Positions 1-6,809 of a stretch of DNA of 64,000 bases are shown here, one piece after another. Numbering within the stretch: the stretch's first letter is position 1; every line of letters begins with the position of its first letter. The notes under the pieces are model-generated. The model made no database searches. It saw nothing but the letters and a program-made list of their open reading frames with translations, and was not told the DNA's origin. The stretch comes from Verrucomicrobiota bacterium. GTDB lineage: Bacteria > Verrucomicrobiota > Verrucomicrobiia > Limisphaerales > VHCN01. Location: NCBI GenBank assembly GCA_016871675.1, contig VHCN01000014.1:1-64000 (forward strand), in the 5' to 3' direction. The position numbers were made by a program, and so were the translations under genes.

Positions 1-2
1 AG

Positions 3-53
3 ACGTTCACCTACGAACTGACGACCCGCTTCGGGACGAATGCGACGAAGTGA
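3..53 (+). CDS. C-terminal tail of an upstream gene (partial)
   Basis: An open frame enters from the left edge and stops at TGA after 16 codons. The visible tail reads TFTYELTTRFGTNATK, which is too short to identify. It could be the end of a real gene cut by the window edge or a chance open frame. Confidence 0.3.
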   Translation, partial: TFTYELTTRFGTNATK

Positions 54-129
54 GGCGGGGTGACAAGAGTGGCGTTGTTCCACGGGTTGCATCGGTTGCT
101 CGTCGCGCGCGCTGCTTCGCGACGACCAG

Positions 130-417
130 CCGCCACTCGTCGGGCGCGAGGTGGCACGCCTGCTCGAAGCGCGCGTTGACGGTCGGCGTCGCGGGCATTT
201 GGTCCGCGTGGATGTAATTGCTGCGGCCGCCGAAGGAGTTGTAGGCGTTCCACGTGATGTTCGAGGCCAGCACCGCGAGCGGCGCGGACGGCTTCGCCGG
301 CGCGACGATCCACGGAAACGAAAACTGCCGGCCCGACGCCGTGCGCGCATTGTTGGGTTCGAGGCAGGCGGCGTCAATCGCCAGTTCCTCCGCGGGTGCC
401 CGTGGACCGGATGCCAC
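130..417 (-). pseudogene. Remnant of an N,N-dimethylformamidase-like gene
   Basis: The minus strand encodes a stretch containing [19 protein letters not shown] followed by [18 protein letters not shown]. From memory, this resembles the conserved segment of the large-subunit family of N,N-dimethylformamidase-like proteins, where a residue run such as TWxAYNxxGGRS is typical. Family members are several hundred residues long, but here recognisable similarity ends after about 90 residues, near ARFEQ, and the frame then runs into unrelated sequence. The upstream side runs into the promoter region of the neighbouring pseudopilin gene with no convincing start. I read it as a fragment left by decay or rearrangement. 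The family call rests on motif memory only. Confidence 0.4.
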
Positions 418-485
418 CTCCGGAAATTGTGTTGCCGGAAGCCTTGTGCCTGATAAGTTCCCGCCAGCCTCAGCACCCAGTCGCC

Positions 486-1361
486 ATGAACAACGAAACC
501 GCTCCCGCGCCCCATCGGGCTGCCTTTACCTTGATCGAACTGCTCGTGGTCATCGCGATCATCGCGATTCTCGCTGGACTGCTCCTGCCTGCGTTGTCGA
601 AGGCAAAGATGAAGGCAACCGGCATCTCATGCGTGAACAATCACAAGCAACTCGCACTGGGATTCACGGTTTATGCGACCGACTTCGACGACAAGATGAT
701 CGCCAACCTACAGGGCGGCGGCTACTGGCCAGGGCCTCTCACTCCCGCAGGCGTCACCATCAACGCCCCGGCGAATGGCAATGCGACCTGGCGAGCCGCC
801 TCACGCGAAGATGCGCAGGCGTGGGTCGAAGCCGGGATCAGGACGGGCCAGTTGTTCCGGTATGTTCCGGCCACGCTCGCGTATCATTGCCCCGGAGACA
901 AACGCAAGGACCTCACGACCACGACTGGTTTCGGCTGGGATAGTTACTCGAAAGCCAACGGCATGAACGGAGGCGTGTGGCAGAACCCCAATCAGCCCGC
1001 CTACACCCGGATGATCGAGATCACGGGGCCTTCCGACGCACTGGTGTTCCTCGAGGAATCCGACCCGCGCGGCTACAACTGGGGCACGTGGGTGATCAAC
1101 GTGAACAACAACACACTGAATCCCCCGTCGGGGGCGGGCTGGGTGGATCCATTCGCGGTCTATCACGGAAACGCGAGCAGCGTGTCCTTCGCGGACGGCC
1201 ACGCGGAGATCCGCCGTTGGGAAGACCCGCGCATCATTCGAGCAGCCATCCTGTCGGGCCAGGGAACCGCATCCTTCTACTGGCCCGGCGGCGGGCCCGG
1301 GAATCTGGACTTCCACTGGATTTACGCCCGCTACAAGCACCAGCGCTGGTCGCCACTTTGA
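486..1361 (+). CDS. Pseudopilin-like protein with H-X9-DG motif
   Basis: This 291-residue protein starts at the ATG that puts the prepilin motif about 13 residues from the N-terminus ([17 protein letters not shown]), as expected for prepilin peptidase cleavage and N-methylation. A hydrophobic helix follows at residues 14-35. Near the C-terminus, His, nine residues, then Asp-Gly ([16 protein letters not shown]) matches the H-X9-DG domain that is strongly expanded in Verrucomicrobia and Planctomycetes. Such proteins are assumed to be exported through type II or IV-like machinery, but the function of this class is not established. It is a distant paralogue of the pair at 27.4-29.2 kb. No assembly gene is adjacent. 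Confidence 0.85.
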   Translation: MNNETAPAPHRAAFTLIELLVVIAIIAILAGLLLPALSKAKMKATGISCVNNHKQLALGFTVYATDFDDKMIANLQGGGYWPGPLTPAGVTINAPANGNATWRAASREDAQAWVEAGIRTGQLFRYVPATLAYHCPGDKRKDLTTTTGFGWDSYSKANGMNGGVWQNPNQPAYTRMIEITGPSDALVFLEESDPRGYNWGTWVINVNNNTLNPPSGAGWVDPFAVYHGNASSVSFADGHAEIRRWEDPRIIRAAILSGQGTASFYWPGGGPGNLDFHWIYARYKHQRWSPL

Positions 1362-1385
1362 CGGCCCAAGTTCGCCGCCGGCTTC

Positions 1386-1410
1386 TCGGCAGACGCGAGG
1401 CGTCTGCCGA
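1386..1410. repeat. Perfect hairpin downstream of the pseudopilin gene
   Basis: An 11-bp perfect inverted repeat (TCGGCAGACGC and its complement) encloses a 3-nt GAG loop. No T-run follows, so it is not a classical terminator. It is more like a REP-type element, though it may still end or stabilise the upstream transcript. Confidence 0.5.
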
Positions 1411-1563
1411 ATTCGCCACCGATCGCGAGGCGCAGTGTCTCGGTCAACTGGCAGAGGAGGGCCACTTCCGTCCGACCCGACCTGCCGGCGCAGGGCGGGG
1501 ACACCCTAGGAAATGGGCGCGCTCAATTTAATCAAAACCTGAGCCGGATCCGCGAGGCGAGAA

Positions 1564-1589
1564 GCGGGGACGCGGGGACGCGGGGACGC
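1564..1589. repeat. Short tandem repeat, unit GCGGGGAC
   Basis: Three consecutive copies of an 8-bp unit (GCGGGGAC) lie just beyond the stop of the metallo-beta-lactamase gene. No function is apparent. Confidence 0.6.
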
Positions 1590-1611
1590 GGCGATTGCGA
1601 AGGGCGCCACA

Positions 1612-2697
1612 CTACTTCGTCTTCGTCTGGAACGTCCGGTTGTGTCTGGTCGAGGGCACGAACATCGTGAACGACCCGCCGTCGTGCCGCACGGAGCACT
1701 TGAGATAATGGCCTTCGCACTTCTCGCCGAGGTCGCCCTTGTTGGCAATCATCGCCGCCTCGCCCGTGTTCTCCTTGTCGGGGCGGACGTTCTCATGGAC
1801 CTGATACATCGCGGCGAGACCGGGGACGGATTTGAGGGCGTCCATCGCGGACTTGCTGGTGCCCTTGCGCGGGCCGTTGTTCATCACGGAAACCGTCGGC
1901 GCGATCGAACGGATGAGCAGCGGGTTGTTGCTCACGTCGAGCCCATGGTGGTTCACCTGGTAAAGGTCCACCACGCCCACGAGATTGTGCGGGCTCACGA
2001 GCTTTTCCTCGATGTTCCAGCTCAGGTCGCCGCCGTCGAAGAACCGGAATGCGCCGAGCTGAAGCAGCAGCACCACGCTGTTGGCGTTGTCGCTCGGGTC
2101 GGCGTCCTTCGGCGGCACCGAGCCCGCGAGCGGGTTGGCGCGCAACTGTTCCGGGCGCGGGCTGACGAACTTTTTGTTTGCGCCGAGGCAGCGCAGCTCG
2201 AGCTTGGGGTTGCCCGCGGTCTGCGGCTGCTTGAGCGGGAGGATGGTGCCGGCCTCGATGGTCGCGCGCTTTCCGACCTTCGCGTCGCGATAGGCCCTGC
2301 TCATCGCCGGCCACCGCGTGTCTTTTGGGTTGCCGTCGGGGTTGGCGTCGGTGATGCCCTTGTCCCACAACGTGCCCACCGGCATGAGGGCCGCGACCTC
2401 GGCCAGCCCGCCATAGTGGTCGGAATGAAAGTGCGTGATGACGACGTGATCGAGCTGTTTCAAGCCCGCGACTTGCGTGGCGACCTTGTGGATGCGGCCC
2501 GGGTCGCGCACGCCGGGGTTGCCCGTGTCCACCAGCACCGACTCGCCGTCGGGCGTGACGATGAGCGTCGAGCCGCCGCCCTCGGAATCAATCCAGTAGA
2601 TGTCGAGCGTCTTGTCCGCCGTGGCGGCGCGGGCAGTCGGCGCGGTGAAACCGAGCAGGGCGGCGAGCAGCAGGAGCTTGGGGAATGGGGCGTTCAT
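1612..2697 (-). CDS. Secreted metallo-beta-lactamase-fold hydrolase
   Basis: A 361-residue protein whose chosen ATG gives a clear Sec signal peptide (hydrophobic [10 protein letters not shown], then TARA-A near residue 24). The metal-binding signature H89-F-H91-S-D93-H94 follows, with later candidate ligands in FDGGDLSW and NHHGLD. This arrangement is that of the metallo-beta-lactamase superfamily and resembles the ComEC/Rec2-type hydrolase domain, here as a free periplasmic or secreted enzyme with no ComEC membrane part. The substrate cannot be told; phosphodiester and lactone hydrolases share the fold. It is divergent from the PpiD-like gene, and the 224-bp gap between them holds a palindromic repeat. 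Confidence 0.85.
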   Translation of the reverse strand: MNAPFPKLLLLAALLGFTAPTARAATADKTLDIYWIDSEGGGSTLIVTPDGESVLVDTGNPGVRDPGRIHKVATQVAGLKQLDHVVITHFHSDHYGGLAEVAALMPVGTLWDKGITDANPDGNPKDTRWPAMSRAYRDAKVGKRATIEAGTILPLKQPQTAGNPKLELRCLGANKKFVSPRPEQLRANPLAGSVPPKDADPSDNANSVVLLLQLGAFRFFDGGDLSWNIEEKLVSPHNLVGVVDLYQVNHHGLDVSNNPLLIRSIAPTVSVMNNGPRKGTSKSAMDALKSVPGLAAMYQVHENVRPDKENTGEAAMIANKGDLGEKCEGHYLKCSVRHDGGSFTMFVPSTRHNRTFQTKTK

Positions 2698-2794
2698 GGT
2701 TGCGGGCGATTGGCCGCGACCGTAGCCAAACACCCGGGCCGGTGGAATGAAAAACTCCGGGCCGCCCGCCGGCCGGGTGCATCTCAATTTATTG

Positions 2795-2843
2795 CACCCC
2801 TCACCCCATCCCTCTCCCCTCGTCGGGCGGGGGGAGAGAGTGG
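2795..2843. repeat. Dispersed palindromic repeat, copy A
   Basis: The first 27 bases are identical to the reverse complement of 29563-29589, so the same element occurs at least twice in opposite orientation. The left arm (CTCTCCCCTC) pairs imperfectly with GGGGGGAGAG across a short loop. It lies between two divergent genes and looks like an intergenic REP-type element. Confidence 0.7.
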
Positions 2844-2921
2844 TCCCGCCATCGCCGGCGGTTTTCGAGTTTGACCCTCGCGAGCGCGCGCGAGTAGGGT
2901 GCGCCCTCAATTTCGAAGACT

Positions 2922-4619
2922 ATGCTCGGCACGATACGAAAGCACTCGCAGTGGATGTGGGCGGTCATCATCACGGTGATCATCATCAGCTTCGTTGTCT
3001 TCTTCACGCCCGACGCCCAGTTCGCCGGACGGGAGGGCGGGAACTACGGCACCCTCTACGGCAAACCCATCGGCACGCTCGCAATCAACGGGGCGGCGCG
3101 CGAGGCGCAGCTCGCCTTCTTCAGCCAGTCCGGCATGTGGCCCGACCGGCCGGAAGTCATGCGCATGAGCGGCTTCGACCTCGACACGGAAGCCCGCAAG
3201 CGGCTCGTCTTGAACGAGGAGATCAAGCGCAGCGGCATCGTGGTCAACGACGCCGAGGTGGCGCGGTTCATCAAACAAAACTTCAGGGACCGCGCGCAGC
3301 CGGAGAAGTTCGACCCGAAGGCTTACGCGGGCTTTCTCCAGCAGCAGCTCGCACCGCGCGGCTTTTCGGAAAAGGACTTCCACCGCTTCCTCCGCAATCA
3401 AATCGGCCTGCGCCACCTGGTCGCCGTCCGCGGCATGAGCGGCTCGCTCATCACCTCGCGCGCGGCGGAGGCGTTCTTCCGGCGCGACCACGAGTCGGTC
3501 GTCACCGAGGCCGTGTTTTTTCAGGACACAAACTTCGTGAACAGCGTCGTGATCGAAACCAACGCGCTCGTCCAGTTCTTCACCAACCGCATCGCCTCCT
3601 ACCGCATCCGCGAGCACGCGCAGGTGGGCTACATTGTGTTCGCCAACTCCAACTACCTCGCGCTCGCCGACAAGACGATGGCCGCCGAGACCAACCTCGC
3701 CGCGCGCATTGACGCCATCTTCGAACAGCGCGGCACCAACGCGCTGAGCGCGCCCGGCGGCAAGACGCTCACGCCCGACGAGGCGAAGAAGAACATCCGC
3801 GACGAACTGCGCAAGGCCCACGCCAGCACGAACGCGCTCGGCGCGGCCACCGCGTTCGCCAACGAACTCTATCGCATCAAGGACGTCGGCCCGACCAACC
3901 TCTTCGCCCTCGCGGCGCAGAAAGGCATGCCCGTGCTCGACTCCGGACCGTTCGACGACGTCGAGGGGCCCGTGGGCCAGAACCTGCCCGAACGTTTCAC
4001 GCGCACCGCCTTCTCGCTCACGGCCGAGTCGCCACTGTCCCCGACGGTCGCCGGGCCGGACGGCATTTACATCATGGCCCTCAAGCGGCGCATCCCGAGC
4101 GAGAACCCGGCCTTCGAAGCGGTCAAGGACAAGGTCATCGCCGACTACAAGCGCGCGCAATCGCACGAGCTGTGCATGCAGGCCGCGCGCACCGCGATGA
4201 CCAAGCTCACCAACAGCCTCGCGCAGGGCAAGGCGTTCAAGGACGCCGCCGTGGCGGAGCAACTCGCCGTGATCGAGGTGCCCGCGCTCACGCGGCGCCT
4301 GCGCCAGATGGCCCAGCTTGACGAGCGGGGCGTGGACTTGCAGCGCTACCGCGAGGAGGGCTTCCGCCTCGGCAAGGGCAAAGTCAGCCAGCCCGAGCCC
4401 ACGTTCGGCGGCGCGTATGTCTTTTTCGTGAAGGACATCACCGGCGCGACGCAGGACAAGATCGACAAGGACCTGCCCGGCTTCACCGACGAGTTGCGGG
4501 AGGGCCGCGTGAGTTACGCGTTCAACGAGTGGTTCAATCGCGAGCTCGAACGCTCTGGAGTCTTCGCCCGGCAAGCCGGCGCCGAGGCCAACAAGGGGCA
4601 GCCGGCGCCGCAGCCGTAG
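2922..4619 (+). CDS. PpiD/SurA-like periplasmic folding factor
   Basis: A 565-residue protein beginning MLGTIRKHSQWMW, with one membrane segment at about residues 12-29 and a large periplasmic part, which is the PpiD topology. The region to about residue 170 looks like the SurA/PpiD N-terminal chaperone domain (paired helices, FLQQQLAPRGFSEKDFHRFLRNQ type). A central region around 350-400 fits a degenerate parvulin peptidyl-prolyl isomerase domain. PpiD family members attend the Sec translocon and help outer-membrane protein folding. It stands alone and is convergent with the LysE gene. Whether the isomerase site is active cannot be judged. Confidence 0.8.
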   Translation: MLGTIRKHSQWMWAVIITVIIISFVVFFTPDAQFAGREGGNYGTLYGKPIGTLAINGAAREAQLAFFSQSGMWPDRPEVMRMSGFDLDTEARKRLVLNEEIKRSGIVVNDAEVARFIKQNFRDRAQPEKFDPKAYAGFLQQQLAPRGFSEKDFHRFLRNQIGLRHLVAVRGMSGSLITSRAAEAFFRRDHESVVTEAVFFQDTNFVNSVVIETNALVQFFTNRIASYRIREHAQVGYIVFANSNYLALADKTMAAETNLAARIDAIFEQRGTNALSAPGGKTLTPDEAKKNIRDELRKAHASTNALGAATAFANELYRIKDVGPTNLFALAAQKGMPVLDSGPFDDVEGPVGQNLPERFTRTAFSLTAESPLSPTVAGPDGIYIMALKRRIPSENPAFEAVKDKVIADYKRAQSHELCMQAARTAMTKLTNSLAQGKAFKDAAVAEQLAVIEVPALTRRLRQMAQLDERGVDLQRYREEGFRLGKGKVSQPEPTFGGAYVFFVKDITGATQDKIDKDLPGFTDELREGRVSYAFNEWFNRELERSGVFARQAGAEANKGQPAPQP

Positions 4620-4647
4620 GTTCGAATTCAGAGTTCCGAATTTCGGC

Positions 4648-4731
4648 AGTGGCTCAATTGGGTGTAGCGTTGGCGCTGTGCGCCAACGGGTCGGCTCACG
4701 GAGCCGGCTCTACATTTCAAAATGAGCCACT
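4648..4731. repeat. Branched inverted-repeat element
   Basis: Outer arms AGTGGCTCA and TGAGCCACT are exactly complementary. They enclose a 9-bp hairpin (CGTTGGCGC, loop TGT, GCGCCAACG) and a 6-bp hairpin (CGGCTC, loop ACG, GAGCCG), so the 84 bp can fold as a cruciform or three-way structure. It lies between convergent genes and may also act as a two-sided transcription barrier. Confidence 0.7.
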
Positions 4732-4750
4732 ACCCGAATCCCGTATCTCC

Positions 4751-5428
4751 CTACCGCTGCGCCAGCAGGTGCACCAGCCGCCAGCCGATGTAGACGGCCA
4801 GCAGCAGCAGCCCGAATCCCGACGCGTGTGAGAGCCTGAGCAGCGTGCGCTCGGAGAGCTTCCGGTGGCCGAGCGACGCGCCCCATGCGAGCAGCGTGAA
4901 CCACGCCTGCGCGCCCAGCGCCACGCCCAGCACGCACGCCACCTTGCTCTCGAACGTCGGGTCCACCCACTGGTGCGCCGTGAACGTCGCCGCCAGCGCG
5001 AGCCACAACACCAGCACGCTCGGGTTCCCGAGCATCCGCACGAAGCCCGTCATAAACGCCGTGTGCGGGTGCAGCTTCTTCTCGATCACGTCCGCCCCGC
5101 GCGAAATCGTCGGGATGTCCGGCGCGAGCAAATACTTGAAGCCGAGGAAGAGCATCAGCAGAAAGCTCACCAGTTCGAGCGCCGCCCGGATGTGCCGCGA
5201 CGCCAGCAGCGACGACGCGCCCGCGAAGCCGAGCGCGCAATACACCGCGTCCATCACCATCGCGCCCGCGCCGATGAGCGTGGCGCGCACGAAGCCGCGC
5301 TGCGCGCCCTCGTTGATGATGCTGATGTTGATCGGCCCGACCGGGATATTGTAGACGAAGCCCGCGAGGAATCCCGTGGTGAAGCTGATCGCCAGCTCCC
5401 ACACATCGCGCATCGTCAGGTCACCCAT
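4751..5428 (-). CDS. LysE/RhtB-family exporter
   Basis: A 225-residue membrane protein with about six hydrophobic segments. The N-terminal motif GFVYNIPVGPINISIINEGAQRG matches the conserved first part of the LysE superfamily (PxGP near the start of the second helix). These transporters export amino acids or small metabolites by secondary transport; the substrate cannot be inferred. The length is normal for the family. It follows the pssA gene on the same strand after about 100 bp, so the two may be co-transcribed. Confidence 0.85.
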   Translation of the reverse strand: MGDLTMRDVWELAISFTTGFLAGFVYNIPVGPINISIINEGAQRGFVRATLIGAGAMVMDAVYCALGFAGASSLLASRHIRAALELVSFLLMLFLGFKYLLAPDIPTISRGADVIEKKLHPHTAFMTGFVRMLGNPSVLVLWLALAATFTAHQWVDPTFESKVACVLGVALGAQAWFTLLAWGASLGHRKLSERTLLRLSHASGFGLLLLAVYIGWRLVHLLAQR

Positions 5429-5527
5429 GGCTCAAACGTCCGGTGTTCCGCCTTCAACCGTCGGTGTTCAGGGCGGAGACCGCGCTTCGACGCCAGACAC
5501 GGAACGCGGATTGTCCGCCGCCTCCGT

Positions 5528-6436
5528 TCACTTCCCCTCCTTCGCCGGGGCGCCCGCGCCCCGTTCCGAAGCCCCGGGCGGTGCAGCCTCCTCCTCGTCG
5601 TTGTCCTCGATGTCGCGGATCATCTGCTTGGAAATGCGCGGGCGGATAAACCCGTAAACCAGATACGCCGTGAACACCAGCGGCAGCACCGGCGGCAGGA
5701 TCTTCTCGCGCAGGATCACCACGAACCCGATCACCACCGCGATGATCACCATCTTCACGAACGGCCGCTGCGCCCGCCAGTCCAGCTTCTTGAACGTCGG
5801 ATACTTCACCTGGCTCACCATCATCGCCGAGAGGAACACCAGGATCACCGGCAGCGCATAACGCAGCGGCGTCTCCTTGAAGTCCGCCACCTTGTCCTTC
5901 CACCACAGCAGGAACAGCGTCAGCGACGCGATCAACCCCGCCGCCGCCGGGATCGGGAAGCCCACGAACTCCTTCCCGCCGCCCTCGTCGGGATTCATCG
6001 TGGCCAGGCAGTTGAAGCGCGCCAGCCGGAACGCGCCGCAGATCAGGTAAATCGACGCGATGAACCAGCCCAGCTCCGGCCGGTCCACAAACACATCCCG
6101 CAACACCACCCGGTGCACCAGGAACGCCGGCGCCACCCCGAACGACACGATGTCCGCCAGCGAATCAAACTCCCGCCCGAACGGGCTTTCAAAACCGCCC
6201 ATCCGCGCCACACGCCCGTCCAGCAGGTCAAACACACACGCGAGGATGATGAACAGGATCGCCTCGCGGATCACGCCGGGGAACGTCGGCGAGTTGATGT
6301 CCGCCTCCACCACCCGCGTGATCGCGAGGAACCCGCAGAACAGGTTGCCCGCCGTGAGCAGGTTCGGCAGCAGGTAAATCCGCAGGCGCGCCTCGTCCGA
6401 ATCGCCGTTGCCCGCGCTGTTCGAGGGAACCGCCAT
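5528..6436 (-). CDS. pssA: CDP-diacylglycerol--serine O-phosphatidyltransferase
   Basis: A 302-residue inner-membrane enzyme that makes phosphatidylserine from CDP-diacylglycerol and L-serine, the first committed step to phosphatidylethanolamine. The full CDP-alcohol phosphotransferase signature is present: D70-x2-D73-G74-x2-A77-R78-x8-G87-x3-D91-x3-D95. About eight hydrophobic segments follow. The C-terminal 25 residues are acidic and then rich in Ala, Pro and Gly, an extension beyond the usual core. Other CDP-alcohol transferases share the motif; assignment to serine rests on the N-terminal pattern (LLPNLLTAGNLFCGFLAI), typical of PssA. Confidence 0.88.
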   Translation of the reverse strand: MAVPSNSAGNGDSDEARLRIYLLPNLLTAGNLFCGFLAITRVVEADINSPTFPGVIREAILFIILACVFDLLDGRVARMGGFESPFGREFDSLADIVSFGVAPAFLVHRVVLRDVFVDRPELGWFIASIYLICGAFRLARFNCLATMNPDEGGGKEFVGFPIPAAAGLIASLTLFLLWWKDKVADFKETPLRYALPVILVFLSAMMVSQVKYPTFKKLDWRAQRPFVKMVIIAVVIGFVVILREKILPPVLPLVFTAYLVYGFIRPRISKQMIRDIEDNDEEEAAPPGASERGAGAPAKEGK

Positions 6437-6580
6437 CGGTCAGTCAACGTCACGCCGACGCGCGCCCGCGGTTCTCGAATGGTCCATGCGCGAAGTCTAA
6501 CGCCCCGCCCCGCGCATGGGAAGTTGGAAGCAGCCCGGAGCATTGCGGATGGCCGAAGGCCGATGGCCATTCTGCCCGTC

Positions 6581-6600
6581 AACCAACCAACCAACCAACC
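6581..6600. repeat. AACC microsatellite, five copies
   Basis: Five perfect tandem copies of the tetranucleotide AACC. A slippage-prone tract here is not inside a gene, so phase variation of a protein is unlikely. Confidence 0.8.
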
Positions 6601-6633
6601 CGGCTTTGAACCTTGAACTTTGAACACTCCCGC

Positions 6634-6693
6634 GTGCCAAACATCGTCTACTTCGACCTCGAGACCCCGAAGTCGGAGGAAGAAGTCGGCGGA
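6634..6693 (+). pseudogene. N-terminal remnant of an RNase H-like exonuclease gene
   Basis: From a GTG, the frame reads VPNIVYFDLETPKSEEEVGG. This looks like the start of the DEDD-type RNase H-fold exonuclease family, in which a VYFDLET segment supplies the first two acidic catalytic residues and is followed by a run such as xSxxEVGG. After the two glycines the similarity stops and the frame passes into unrelated sequence. Only about 20 residues support the call, so it remains a hypothesis. Confidence 0.4.
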
Positions 6694-6809
6694 TCCGCTG
6701 ATGCGGAAAATCCGCCACCTGGGTCAGGTCGCGTCGGCAGGGCCGGGCCGGGCGCGTTGCGGCCGCCTTTTTCTTTCCCGGCCTCGAGGGTTCGTGCGAG
6801 TCTGCGGGC

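Larger units (their letters stand above)
6437..6809. other. Intergenic stretch with no intact gene
   Basis: These 373 bp between divergent pssA and the 931-residue secreted protein carry a five-fold AACC microsatellite, two near-copies of TTGAACTTTGAAC and a short remnant of an exonuclease gene. I see no intact small reading frame or clear promoter. Confidence 0.6.

Noticed and set aside
2907-4574. A 555-residue antisense frame over the PpiD-like gene
   Set aside because: Composition is Arg/Glu/Ala-rich with no motif, while the plus-strand protein has a clear membrane segment and chaperone region.
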